DNA of 64,000 nt from positions 56,052,833 through 56,116,832 of the forward strand of contig NC_134851.1 of NCBI RefSeq assembly GCF_965363235.1, given 5' to 3'. Shown here piece after piece: positions 1 to 10,439 of the stretch. Origin of the DNA: Mytilus galloprovincialis. Taxonomy: Eukaryota; Mollusca; Bivalvia; Mytilida; Mytilidae. The translations under genes and the position numbers were made by a program. Numbering within the stretch: the first letter of the stretch is position 1; each line of letters starts with the position of its first letter. Below the pieces are notes generated by a model. The model searched no databases and was not told where the DNA came from. It saw only the letters and a list, made by a program, of their open reading frames with translations.

Positions 1-399
1 AAAAAAGAAATCCCCGGTTACAGTTAAATTGCTATTCTTTATATCGGATATATGTTGACAAAAGATTATCACGTGCATTGACTGCAAATTTCTGTATTTC
101 AAAATTCGATATTTTATCACAGTAATATCCTTATCTTGCACATACACTCTATCTTTACATGAATCGCTTTCACCGGATAGTCATTACTTTTGTGTATTCA
201 TAAACCATACTATTTATAATTTCAAACATATATAGAAGTGCATATAAATAGAAACACATAACATATAAATCTATTTTGGTGTGGATTGACCAGTGCAACA
301 ATTAATACAATCACACACATGAAATTATAAAATGTCTTACAATGTAAATGTTACCTACTATTTTCAAACATACCACTTATATTTTTGTCCATCTGCTGA
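1..399. other. AT-rich non-coding stretch
   Basis: No open frame with coding character, no recognisable RNA gene and no clear repeat structure is visible here. Confidence 0.5.
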
Positions 400-812
400 G
401 TTAAGCCTTTTTCAACTGATTTTTATAGTAAGTTCGTTCTTATGTTGTACTGTTATACCACTATCCCAGGTTAGGGGGAGGGTTGGGATCCCGCTAAGAT
501 GTTTAACCCCGCCACATTATTTATGTATGTGCCTGTCCCAAGTCAGGAGCCTGTATATTCAGTGGTTGTCGTTTGTTTATGTGCTACATATTTGTTTTTC
601 GTTCATTTTTTTACTAAATAAGGCCGTTAGTTTTCTCGTTTGAATTGTTTTACATTGTCTTATCGGGGCCTTTTATAGCTGATTATGCGGTATGGGCTTT
701 GCTCATTGTTGAAGGCCATACGGTGACCTATAGTTGTTATTGTCTGTGTCATTTTGGTCTTTTGTGGATAGTTGTCTCATTGGCAATCATACCACATCTT
801 CTTTTTTTATAT
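400..812 (+). repeat. Dispersed repeat family 1
   Basis: Starts near a TTTTTCAACTGATTTTTATAG box, passes through a block that in related copies reads as a G-rich 'gggggttggga' patch, and ends in CTCATTGGCAATCATACCAC followed by a T-run. Related copies or parts lie at about 3120-3600 (-), 9800-9950, 36940-37125, 42465-42925, 46437-46760 (-) and 57690-57875. The two short open frames inside it are not genes. The 3' T-rich tail and lack of terminal inverted repeats fit a retroposed element, but I cannot assign a class. Confidence 0.75.
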
Positions 813-1306
813 AATCTAATTGAGAGTGGGTTAATCAGTACATAGTATATATACATTGCTAAATATATATATGTTTTTTTTAAATTCTTATATAAGATAT
901 GATTTTTAGAGTTTTGTAAAAGAAATCATCAGTATCAACCTTCAGCTCTGTAATTAATTTTGTTTTCTAATTATAAAGGGGAGATCTATTACTAAACATA
1001 ATTATTATATTTATTGCCATTCTCTTTATTCGTCCAAGTTTTTATAAAGTCACATGATGTTTTACAATATTATCTATATTTCAATAAGGTACGCCACAAC
1101 CACTTTTTTGTCGTGAAGGAAAACTTTTTTTTAATTACTAAAACCTTCCAGTATCGAAAGCACTGAACAAGAAACACTTGCTTGTGCTTAATAGATGTAA
1201 ATACATGTAGTTTGATTCCATCACATTTTTTTTTTTATTATTGAGAGAAATGACACCTTCAGTCTGTTTCGTTTAGTTTGAGTAATAGGTAAAAAGTAAG
1301 TAGAAT

Positions 1307-1790
1307 GATATCCTGCACAAAGCGGGGTAACTCTTTCATTTTAAAGTGTTATCAACATCAACATCAACATTTACAAATAAATAATTCAGAAGTTACATGA
1401 AAAACAAGACAGGATAACTAGGTCCGGTTACATTTGGCCTGTCTTGCTGAACTCAACGTAATACCCTAAAGTGAGACTTGTAATGGAGTACATATATGAA
1501 GATATAACTACCTTGATCTGTACTAGGAGCTTGAGTTGTGTCTTATAGGTTTTCTCTACCGCTTCGGTCGATTGCATACAAGAAAGAAGCCGATCATGGT
1601 TCCAATGACGTAGGTGTCTCCTCTTCCATTTGGGATCTCTCTAGACTCTACCAGTGTCGCAAGGTCTCTCGGGTCTTTACCAGTAATAGTATTACAGGTT
1701 GGGGAAACTCCCTATTGGATTTTTTGGGCAATAACACAACCATATGTTTGTGATGTCGGACCGACAGCCTTTCGTTATCTAATTATAGAT
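1307..1790 (+). repeat. LTR-like dispersed sequence, copy 1
   Basis: Shares an ordered series of blocks with 29100-29420: GGCCTGTCTTGCTGAACTC against GGCCTGTCTCGCTGAGCTC, then a 'ggtctctcgggtctttaccagta' type block, then CAGGTTGGGGAAACTCCCTA against CAGGTTTGGGAAACCCCTTA. Its first bases (CACAAAGCGGGGTAACTCTT) also match 30170-30195. Order and spacing are kept, so both are old copies of one element. An LTR or internal repeat of a retroelement is possible, but no TG..CA ends or primer-binding site could be fixed. Confidence 0.4.
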
Positions 1791-2192
1791 GAATGTTACG
1801 ATACGAAACTTTTTCAACTTTCACATGTTTGATTCATTGATGAATATTTTTTTAACTTTGTGTCCATTCTGTTCATTAAATAAAATGTAATCCCATTTTC
1901 TGGCCCACCAAATATTCTATCAGAAATTTCATTTTAAACAGATGTTTTAATATGTATTTCAACAAAGATGGTTAACAAACAAGTGTTTTGCCAATCAACA
2001 ATAACGTTTCAAATCTACCTAAAACGTAAGATGCTTCGAATGATCTGAAACACCTAAATATATATACTTGTAGGTGGAGTAAGTGTTGCTTAATCTTATT
2101 TTTTCTATATAATGTTTTGTTATTGTTGTTTATCCATTTGTCGTTCTTTATTTTTTGCCTAAATATGACTGTTTGTATTGGACTTATCGTAC

Positions 2193-2196
<4 letters not shown>

Positions 2197-2287
<91 letters not shown>
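2197..2287 (+). repeat. (TC)n microsatellite
   Basis: About 45 uninterrupted TC dinucleotides. An open frame reads through it as alternating Ser-Leu and is spurious. Confidence 0.98.
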
Positions 2288-2290
<3 letters not shown>

Positions 2291-2399
2291 AATGGCAAGC
2301 ATGTACCAAATTTGTTGACATTTTTATCTGTTACATGTGTGATTATGTCTGTTTGTTTTTCTCACTCACTGTTGTCAATATAATTGAATTTGATGCGAC

Positions 2400-2660
2400 T
2401 GTCATACAAGTTAGAGTGTTAGGTAGCTATTAAACCAGGTTCAATCAACTGTTTTCAAAATATTTTAGAATTATCTGTGCCAAGTCAGGAATATGACAGG
2501 TGTTATCCATTCGTTTGGTGTGTTTGATCTTTTGATTTTGCCATGCTATCAGGACTTTCCGTTTTGACTTTTCCGCGATTTTCAGTATTTTTGTGACTTT
2601 ACTTTTTGATAAAGGACTTTCCGTTTTCAGGTTCTTTGGAGTTCGGAATTTTTGTTATTT
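2400..2660 (-). repeat. Dispersed repeat family 2, minus copy
   Basis: Reverse complement of the family whose plus-strand head reads AAGTAAAATCACAAAAATAC, then TGAACTCCGAGGAAAATTC, CAAACGAATGGACAAC and TATTCCTGACTTGGTACAGG. A second minus fragment lies at about 2950-3100 and another at 40365-40500. Plus-strand copies are listed separately. Confidence 0.75.
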
Positions 2661-3667
2661 AAATTGTTAACGAGAACGTTATTTTATAAATTTCATCGTA
2701 AACAACTTGTTCATCGAAATGTAGTTCTGCTTTTAAGATTTTTTATTATTTTATCAGTAATTCAAATCATTATTAAAAAGATAGGCACATTTGTTTTAGA
2801 TTTCCCCTGAATAATTAAGACGCTGTTTTCAATGAAATGTACTACACAAATGCATAACATGTGGTGGAGCTTTGAAATAAAAAATTAGCAGAAAATATCA
2901 AGGGAACAAAAGAAATCATCTGTTAAATAAAACGAAACAAACAATGATGATATGTTCCAGGTCAGGCATAGGACGGTTGTTTTCCATTCGATTGATGTGA
3001 TTGAGCTTTTGATTTTGACATTTGATAAAGGGCGTTCTGTTTTGAATTTTCCTAGGAGTTTTGTATTTTTGTTGAAATTTTGCTTCTGTATCGTATACAT
3101 GTATTAGGATTTTTTTTTTATGAAATTAAGGTATGATTGTCAAAAAGACAACACTCCACTATACACAAACTGACGTTGAGGTAAACAAATATAGGTCAAC
3201 AAACAACCTTAAACACTGAGCAAAACCCATATCACAACATGCAACGAAAATGATTGATATAAAATAATTCAAACCAGAATATTATCGATCTAAAAAAGTA
3301 TAGCTTAAATGTCGATCTCCATGTAACATTCATCAATAAATCAATAAAATCTGTCAAAATCAAACGCTATCAATCAACGGCACAAGTAAAACTCTACTAC
3401 AATATATTCCTGACATGGTCTAAAGAATGATAGGTTAACTTGGGTTTATAGCTTTTGTACAAAACACTTGACCAAAACTGTTATGATGTATACCAACAAA
3501 CGAAAACCACTAAATAACAGGCTCCTGGTTAGACAAATGTAGGACATGCACACATAATGTAGCAGATTTAAACAAAAATAGCATTTATTGTATAATGTAT
3601 GAAATGCACATTTTTTTATCTTTTGATTTTAAATACGAAACAGATCTATACTGTTCTGTATATTTTT

Positions 3668-4396
3668 CTAATCCCACTGATAATATTCGGCAACTTCCTC
3701 TGGCCAATGTAATTTTCGTAGGATCTGTTCATCGAAGAGTCCAATGACGAGTTGAATTTCGTAAACATGGAGCTTGAATCTGTTGATATAATCATCTCTA
3801 TCAACCTTGAAATATCTAACAGTTATATCATGATTTTGTTCTAATTCAAATATTAATGATCTTACAAAATCGTCAGAACTTCTCTCGCTTATGGCAATTA
3901 TTCCAATGCGTTTTGTGTTCTCTTTAAATTTGGATGCTGGTCCGACCTTATAAAATATATCCTCACTACAACCATCAGACACCCTATTATCATATCGGTT
4001 TTGAAAGTTGCGAGTTTTAAAAATCAACTGGTACATGCGATGTATCTATATATCATTTGTCTTAGCTTTTTGTTATTCCGTACAGACACTAATTCCCCTA
4101 TAACGTTTACAGCGACATCGCGTTTGTTCCGAAGAGAAAGGCTATCACAAATAACCTGTTTTTGTACTTTTATTGTTATATAGATAGTTGTATTGTCATC
4201 TACTGGACTAAACTGTAAAACGCTCTTAGGTGCAACTTGGGTATAGCCATTATTTTGTACACAATGCCTCTCAGACATCTCTTTCCTCACCATACGCGTG
4301 CACTTCAAATCCAATCCTTTTTTTAACTGCCAAGTCCTGATGTCGAGTAGCCTTTACATACAGGGTTTCGTTTGAATCATTCTTTACCAATACCAT
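3668..4396 (-). pseudogene. Broken member of the unknown two-domain family
   Basis: Read on the minus strand, it begins with an ATG in the same AG|CTATGG context as the three other members and opens MVLVKNDSNETLYVKATRHQ. The frame is lost after about 45 codons near 4280, where a short deletion relative to the intact copy brings in a stop. It resumes in another frame with NNGYTQVAPK and continues to MIYRY. Roughly 57 residues of the linker present in the 292-residue copy are then missing, with another frame change, before the C-terminal domain (LIFKTRNFQNRYDNR, RIGIIAIS, EVAEYYQWD). At least two frame breaks and the internal deletion make it a pseudogene. Its partner in duplication copy B is intact. 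Confidence 0.85.
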
Positions 4397-4902
4397 AGCT
4401 GAAACAATGGGCTAGTTTTATTATCTGAAATATATTATATAAATGAGATCATAAGGAATATATCATAAAGTTTAAACTAAGGATGTTTGCTTGTCATGTT
4501 TTTGAATTTTTGTCAGATTTTCGAAATCCTCTGGTTTTATCCATTTGAATGCCTTAAAAATCTTTGCCCATTGACACCCATTTTTCTTTTTATAAATCTT
4601 TTACAAATATAATTATAAGTCATTTGTAAAAGTCTTATAACCTCTTATTTATTTTTTAATAGTTTTTAAGAACTTTAACTTGTCAAAGATAAAGCTATGA
4701 AAGAACCAAGAGAGAGCATTTTCCCGCCAAAATTTCAATGGCTAATATCTTTGCTTTTTTGATTCCTTAACTTATCCCCTCTCAATATATATGAAACTGA
4801 GTAGCGAACTGCCTTTTAAAGTACTGTGCAGCATATTTTTCATTTCCTGAAGGTGAAAGGTAATATAGTGTATTCGTATTTTTTTATTCACCATTCACCA
4901 TT

Positions 4903-5206
4903 TATGGGCATTCTGTTTTCTGGTCTGTGCGATTGTCCGTCTGTTCGTCTGTTCGTCTGTTCGTTCGTTCCTTCGTCTGTTCGTCCTTCTGTTCTGATTC
5001 AAGGTTAAAGTTTTTGGTCGAGGTAGTTTTTGATGAAGTTGAAGCCCAATCAACTTGAAACTTAGAACAAATGTTCCATATGATATGATCTTTTTAGTTT
5101 TAATGCCAAATTAGAGATTTCCCCCCATTTTCGCGGTCCAGTGAACATAGAAAATGATAATCGGATGGGGCATCTGTGTTCTGGGGACACATTCATGTTT
5201 AATAAT
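4903..5206 (+). repeat. Inserted dispersed repeat with (TTCGTCTG)n head
   Basis: A short TTCGTCTG/TTCG tandem at about 4930-4996 is followed by a conserved-looking block (AAGTTTTTGGTCGAGGTAGT, then GATGAAGTTGAAG, CAACTTGAAACTTAGAACA). Duplication copy B lacks this piece at the equivalent place (around 33880), so it inserted after the duplication. I recall this block as a common bivalve repeat; the class is unknown. Confidence 0.6.
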
Positions 5207-5550
5207 CTTTCGACTATACTAGTTTCCAATAATACGATTTCGTGATTTGTGTAAAAATAGAAAGATGAGATATATTTGTCAATGAGATAACTATCCACAA
5301 GATAAGATGAAATTCTACAGCTAAAAATACCGTATTTTTTTTATCGTACTTTACTCCAGCCTATTCAAATCGATTCATGCGCTCAGTAGCCTTTATTTCA
5401 AGTTTGAGAAAAATATTATTAGAAATTCAATTGACACATTCTTGAGAAAAGATTATTTTAGCTATATTTGGCTAAACTTTTAGGAATTTTGGTCCTCAAT
5501 GCCCTTCAACTTCGTACTTTATTTGGCCTTCATAAATATTTTGGAGTCGA

Positions 5551-5594
5551 GCGTCAATGGTAAATCTTATGTAGATGAAACGTGCGTCTGGCAT
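5551..5594 (+). ncRNA. Decayed hammerhead ribozyme motif
   Basis: Same locus as the intact motif at 34503-34546 in duplication copy B. Stem I strands (GCGTCA / TGGCAT), stem II (ATCT..AGAT) and the GAAA box survive, but the CTGATGA core has become ATGGTAA, so self-cleavage should be lost. Stem II shows a paired change from GTCT..AGAC. Confidence 0.6.
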
Positions 5595-5649
5595 TAATCA
5601 AAATGTAATCCTGGTATCTATGATGAGTTAATTCGCTACTACACTGACT

Positions 5650-5830
5650 TATATCCTTGATTTATCTTTATTAATACAAAATCAAAGGTAAATAAAGGCA
5701 ATACTAGTATACCTATGTTCAAAGATCTTAAATCGATTGAAAGAAAACAAATCCGGGTTACAAACAAAAACTGAGGGAACACATCAAATATAAGAGGAAA
5801 ACAAAAAACAACAGAGAAACGGAACAATTT
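5650..5830. repeat. Dispersed repeat family 5
   Basis: Contains AATCAAAGGTAAATAAAGGC, then ATCGATTGAAAGAAAACAAATC and GAGGGAACACATCAAATATA. Other copies lie at 24990-25165, 34600-34790 and 41870-42150. No coding potential. Confidence 0.7.
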
Positions 5831-6041
5831 GATAACAACTGAATTGGTTCAGGATATTTATAGAAAAAAATAAACAATGCGATATATCTAAAAAGTATCG
5901 TAGGTGAAATTTAACAACTATACAAAAGGATGGCCTTTTTTAAAAATTGAAACCAATATAATTCTTTTAAATCTAAAATATAGAAATAAGAATCCAAACA
6001 TGTAAGATTAAAACATTGATAAGAAAGTAACAAAACATATT

Positions 6042-6218
6042 CAGTGTAACCTGCCTAGTCCGACATCTAAGTATTCTAACATTCTACTTTATTCGACACA
6101 TTATCCTGGTCCCAAAGTATGCCTATCCTTGCAGAAAAAAAACTGTGTCTTTCGACACCCTGCTTCATCCGACATTTTTTTCTGGTGCCCTGTGTGTCGG
6201 ATTAGGCAAGTAACAGTG
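6042..6218. mobile_element. MITE-like element, copy A
   Basis: About 177 bp bounded by terminal inverted repeats: CAGTGTAACCTGCCTAGTCC on the left and the inverted equivalent (GGATTAGGCAAGTAACAGTG) on the right. The copy at 35020-35192 has the same ends, so the element predates the duplication. No transposase. The CAGTG start is hAT-like, but no 8-bp target duplication was seen. Confidence 0.7.
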
Positions 6219-6254
6219 TTACTCATTTAAAAACGTAAAATATAAAGGGGATGA

Positions 6255-6490
6255 ATTAACTGTGATTCAAGAAAGTAAAAGAGGGACGACAGATACAAGA
6301 AGGACTCTCAACCTCAAAGATCGAAAACAAACTGACAACGCTATTGCTAAAAGAAAAAAGACAAACAGACAAATAATAAACAAGACACAACATAGAAATC
6401 TGAAGATTAAGCAACACAAACTCCACCATAAACTGGGGGTGATCGCAGGTGCTCCAGAAGGAAAAGCAGATCCTGCTCCATATGTGTAAG
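6255..6490 (+). repeat. Dispersed repeat family 3
   Basis: Runs from AGTAAAAGAGGGACGACAGA through AACAAACTGACAACGC to GGTGATCGCAGGTGCTCCAG and TCCTGCTCCATATGTGTAAG. Other copies or parts: 10440-10640 (-), 26527-26630 (-), 31740-31980 (-), 35235-35465 and 63180-63375. The open frames on both strands here are repeat sequence, not genes. Confidence 0.75.
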
Positions 6491-6662
6491 TTGTTATCAT
6501 TGTTTTATATTAATATTGATAAAGTGAAATTTTCACTATTGTTCCGGCTAAATTTTGCATTGCATTCATTTTTAATTTTACCTGGTGTTGAAAATCCGTA
6601 ATCTAAAAAACAAATCAAAATAGAATTTCATGATAAAAAAATAAGTACAAAATCAAACTTAC

Positions 6663-6800
6663 TGCATACGTTGAAATATAGTGGCTAAAATCCACGTAAT
6701 TTGATCTTAGTTGTCGTAATTCCAATTACACTCCTTATTTTAATTTTTAACATGCATTATAATACCATAGACATAACGTACATATTTATAAAAGTTTTAA
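6663..6800 (-). promoter_or_regulatory. Likely promoter and non-coding first exon of the copy A pseudogene
   Basis: On the minus strand a TATA-like CTTTTATAAATATG (about 6781-6794) is followed some 120 bases later by a good splice donor, ATGCA|GTAAGTTTG, with the exon ending at 6663. Duplication copy B has the same layout (TATA at about 35765-35780, donor after 35639). The flank is also alignable with 39719-39990 upstream of the 311-residue gene. Together with the AG|CTATGG acceptor before each ATG, this suggests a non-coding exon 1 spliced to a single coding exon. Inferred from conservation only. Confidence 0.4.
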
Positions 6801-7049
6801 TTATTTAAATTCTTTTCTTATTAATAATTGGCGCGAATCAACCTGCGTATTTGTAAACCTTAATGAATCAATATATAATAATACTTGACTGTTATCAAAG
6901 TTATTAATCTCTTGTTTTTGTAATTTGACGACATTGGATCTATTTTAAAGGTCTTTAAATGCAGATATTTGTAGTTTTTAATCCCTTACTCTGTAATTTC
7001 GATTTTGTTGAACGCTTCACGAGGTAGTATATTATATAGATGTTCTTAA

Positions 7050-7200
7050 TAGTTATCAAAGGTACCAGGATTATAATTTAGTACGCCAGACGCGCGTTTC
7101 GTCTATATATAAGACTCATCAGTGACGCTCATATCAAAATATTTATAAAGCCAAACAGGTACAAAGTTGAAGAGCATTGAGGATCCATAATTCCAAAAAA
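7050..7200 (-). mobile_element. 151-bp hammerhead-bearing mobile repeat with 10-bp target duplication
   Basis: The direct repeat ATGTTCTTAA lies at 7040-7049 and again at 7201-7210, exactly flanking the 151-bp insert. Duplication copy B has an empty site here (AAATGTTCTAAAAAATATTT near 36015). Read on the minus strand, the insert starts TTTTTTGGAATTATGGATCC, contains a complete hammerhead motif and ends CCTGGTACCTTTGATAACTA. The same terminus (TAGTTATCAAAGGTACCAG on the plus strand) begins the copy at 60110. No protein is encoded, so mobilisation must be in trans. A 10-bp duplication points to target-primed or similar insertion rather than a DNA transposase of a known short-TSD type. Confidence 0.85.
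7083..7128 (-). ncRNA. Type I hammerhead ribozyme (subfamily A), intact
   Basis: Minus strand in order: stem I strand GCGUCA; core CUGAUGA; stem II GUCU closed by AGAC with a short AU loop; GAAA; a 3-bp stem III (ACG/CGU) with a 2-nt CG loop; C17 of a GUC cleavage triplet; stem I partner UGGCGU. All conserved core bases are present. A stem III this short is usually poorly active as a monomer and works better as a dimer, as in newt and animal retrozyme hammerheads. Confidence 0.88.
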
Positions 7201-7947
7201 ATGTTCTTAAAACCTTTAAATTCAAAAGATAATTGATGAAGGCATAACATTCCTCACGTCAACACTAAATAAGTTGTACTGATACTTATGTAAGCTTATA
7301 TGCTACAGTATATTCTTAAATTATATATTCTAGGTTATGAAGATGGTGCACCTTTTTATTTTGTTATATTTGTATTTTTTGACTATTTAATTGTAAACTT
7401 TGTTAATGCATCGTTGAACATGACATCATGAAAATATAGACTATTTAATCATCTTTTTATTAAGTAAATGCTTTAATAATGAACAATAGAAAATTGTTTA
7501 AGCTATAGTCGCAATATATAAGTTTTAAAAATTGCCTATCCATTGTTTTATAATACGTATATCTACGCCTTCTTGTTATGCATCTTTAAGTTATCAATTG
7601 CCTGGCATCATCCTTGATTTAATTCATGAATTTGTGTTTCAGATTGATGGATAAAGTTTCACGATATCTCGGGCCTTTCGCAGAGAAGTGTTATTCACAA
7701 TGTTAAAGTTGCCAGTACTAACATTGTGAACCGGACTTTATATACATGCTAATATAGCACAGATGCAATCAGGAGGTTTTGATTTGTAATACGTTTTTAT
7801 ATTCTATATTCAGTAAAAGGCTCACCAGAGCTTATGTTTGTATGTTTTATGCTATACTGAATCAAAATAAAGTTGTATCATAAATTTTAAGACCCCCTTT
7901 TCAAATCGTGAATTTGTTATCGAAGTCTTATAATGGTCTACTGCAGC

Positions 7948-8259
7948 TTAATGTGTATATGCACCTGTGTATTCTGTTTTGATACCAGGAATATTCCTCA
8001 AACGTTGGGATTGATCCTGCGTTAGTGTAACAAAAGGACTGCATACAACCACTTTGGCATCGTCAATACCCAATTCCCACTTGATTAATACTAGCATCTG
8101 ATATGGTAGAGATTTCCCGTAACCCGTTGGTAACACTCCAATGCAATCTTTATTTTCCAGTAATGCATCCAGCATCTTTCTTTGTTCCAATTTAAATGCA
8201 TCTATGTTGAAATTTAATAATACTTTGCCAATCGTTTGTTCTAACTTCTGTTCCGCCAT
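7948..8259 (-). CDS. RecQ-like helicase, N-terminal fragment
   Basis: 103 residues starting MAEQKLEQTIGK from an ATG in a good context (AAAATGGCGG). Visible helicase elements: a motif 0-like FKLEQRKMLDALL (residues about 22-34), Walker A in VLPTGYGKSLPYQ (about 43-55) and motif Ia/Ib VVVCSPFVTLTQDQSQRL (about 70-87). It stops after EYTGAYTH, before the DEAH box, so it lacks most of the ATPase core. RecQ enzymes are 3'-5' DNA helicases. The end could be an exon border (ACAG|GTGCAT), but the donor is weak and no further helicase exon was found downstream on this strand within the window. Either a 5' exon with a far-off remainder or a dead fragment. Confidence 0.6.
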   Translation of the reverse strand: MAEQKLEQTIGKVLLNFNIDAFKLEQRKMLDALLENKDCIGVLPTGYGKSLPYQMLVLIKWELGIDDAKVVVCSPFVTLTQDQSQRLRNIPGIKTEYTGAYTH

Positions 8260-8429
8260 TTTGCCGTCGTAGCCGAGGATCTTACATTACAACGATTTTG
8301 ATTGTTCGATATTTTAATTAGAATGCATACCAAAAAGGTCTTCGGGACATGACCCAATATCGAGTTGGTTCAGATGTTATTGGAGGGTAGCGTATCAGAT
8401 CATCGGATTTTAATGAGATTGTCAATTTC

Positions 8430-8740
8430 ACAGATGACGACGGATATGGTGATATTGTAAAACTGTCGAATGTTTCCCCACCAAATTAAAACTTATTGCT
8501 AAGCCTGTACTTGCATGAACAACAATGCTATTGCCACATGAGAACATGATCTGTTTTCCCTTCCGGAGCAACTAGAGTCCCTCTGGTTTTTGCTAGGGTT
8601 CTGTTGCTTAGTCCTTAATTTTCTATGTCTTTTGTATACTTTTGTTTTGCCAAGGGGTTGTTAGTTTTTCACTGACGTATGAGTTTGATGATCTTTTTAA
8701 TGTACTCATTATCACTTTAACACCTTACGGACTGTGTCAC
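8430..8740 (+). repeat. Dispersed repeat family 4, copy 1
   Basis: Aligns with 41460-41780: CAATTTCACAGATGACGA, then AACAACAATGCT, TTCCGGA, GTTCTGTTGCTT and GTTTTGCAC/TTTTTCACTGAC in the same order. Family 2 sequence follows at 8745-8850. No gene. Confidence 0.6.
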
Positions 8741-8988
8741 CTAGTAAAAAGTAAAATCGTTAAAATACCGAACTCCGAGGAAAGGAGTAGGTCCGGTAAG
8801 GACCGATTTTGGCCTCAAATTTCAGGTTCATCTGACGAAAGATTTTGACCACTTTTTAAACACTTAAGTGTCTATTTTATTTGAATTAATTAGTTTATGT
8901 GAAAGAATCTAACAGATTTAGTCATTAAAAACGATCCGATTCAAGCACAAATAAGAAAAATCTACCTAATATGCCGGAAAATGTCACT

Positions 8989-9160
8989 TTTCAGATGGTT
9001 TTTGGTAAAAATGAAAGTGGCCGCATCCGTGTTCATCCTCAACCTTTATATATGTTATGTATTATCATAAAATACAACTTACATTTCAATATTAAGGATG
9101 AACACGAATGCAGGCACTTTCGTTTTACACGAAAACCGTCTAAAATTTAACTAAAATGCT
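8989..9160. mobile_element. MITE-like inverted repeat
   Basis: Long imperfect arms face each other: the left contains AATGAAAGTGGCCGCATCCG then TGTTCATCCT, and the right contains AGGATGAACACGAATGCAGG then CACTTTCGTTTTACACG. The spacer is about 50 bases. Arms of roughly 55 bases match by eye apart from scattered changes. No coding capacity. Confidence 0.65.
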
Positions 9161-9319
9161 AGAATTATGAGGATTTCAGTAATTTAGCATGACTTAATGG
9201 TGCTAGTACCGGATATATGTGCATTGTATTGGCAAAAACAGCCCATATTTATGTAGCAGAAGCATTCTACTGTCCAATAAATAACTAAAGGTTTACGTTT
9301 TAACAATTTTGTAAAACTC

Positions 9320-9615
9320 CTATATTTTTGGGCCAAAAAGGGGTCTTACTGAACCTACTCCTTTCATAACGGAAAGTTCATGATAAATTTTAAAAACAAA
9401 AATCACAAACTCCAACACTTCAAACGAATGGGTAACAACTTTCGGGTTTCTGACTTGGTACGATTTTTTTTTCATCGGACAATGGTCAATTGAATCTGAT
9501 TTCAAAGCTAGCTAAACCTCTTATTTGTATTAAAAATTCCATTACATTGACAACAATTTGTGAAAAAACGGACATACTAGGTCAAAATGGTACAGCAGTC
9601 AACATTGTGTCATAA
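9320..9615 (+). repeat. Dispersed repeat family 2
   Basis: Diverged copy: CTTCAAACGAATGGGTAACA, TCTGACTTGGTACGATTT, CTAAACCTCTTATTTG and GTACAGCAGTCAACATTGTG are recognisable in family order. Confidence 0.6.
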
Positions 9616-10439
9616 TCTTCACACACATACTGCTCAAACAAATTTAAGTTATTTGGAAGGACGAGTGAAATTAACAAAGCCTACATTATTTTTACGGTTA
9701 CCATCACGAATTGGCTGACCGATTTTTTATTAGTTGTAATTGGCTATGAAATATCTATCTCAGTATCTTTGTTCAGGGGCTGAATAGGTACCCTGCCACG
9801 TCCACTTTGTGTTTTTGTTAGACGTATTTTTGCTTTGCTTCAATCCGTTAAATTAAGCTATTTTCAACTGATTTTTATAGTTGTTTCTTATGATGTACTG
9901 TTAAACCAATGTACAATGTACCAGGAGGGGGTTGGGGGGTTGGAACAAAATAAAATTAGTAATAAGAGCGATATTGAGTTTGGCCAAATCTACCTACATC
10001 TTTCATCAAACTAATTTTCATAGATAAGAGTAACACTAGTCTGCTTTAAAGACTAAACATAGATAGTAACGCCTTTCTACCAAGGAATGTATCGTCAGTA
10101 ATCTTTTCACCTTTTTTGCTAGTTAATAAAAATTAAAAGTAAATTTAAACTTTAGAGTTTTTATCAATATAAATTACTAGAGATAAATGTTGACTGGTGG
10201 ATATCGTTGTACACTCTATCGGTTAAAATGTTTGTCAATTGACTTTTCTATCTTAAAAAAGTAAATATATGACACGAAATGATTTCAGGTTTATACAAAA
10301 GAGCTTTTTTTTTTTATATCAACTATATCATTGATACCGACCCATAACTGATACCAGAATCAACAATTAGAATAAAACCCCAACAGATGTTAATTGGTTT
10401 AGTATGTTCCCTTTTCACAAATATGACCTATCGAATTAT
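9616..10439. other. Non-coding, repeat fragments only
   Basis: A family 1 head fragment lies at about 9780-9950 (TACCCTGCCACGTCCACTTT, then a G-rich patch). The remainder is AT-rich with no supported feature. Confidence 0.5.

Larger units (their letters stand above)
3340..7800. repeat. Segmental duplication, copy A
   Basis: Collinear with 32090-37190. Shared in order: the gene body (3668-4396 against 32418-33301), its 5' flank, a family 5 repeat (5650-5830 against 34600-34790), a MITE (6042-6218 against 35020-35192), a family 3 repeat (6255-6490 against 35235-35465), the promoter region (6660-7010 against 35630-35990) and the block ending CAATCAGGAGGTTTTGA. The copies differ by several clean insertions and by damage to the gene in this copy. 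Divergence by eye is substantial, so the duplication is not recent. Confidence 0.85.

Noticed and set aside
2117..2383. Frame with a long Ser-Leu repeat
   Set aside because: It is the translated (TC)n microsatellite.
6262..6500. Overlapping frames on both strands
   Set aside because: Dispersed repeat family 3, with copies elsewhere that are not open.
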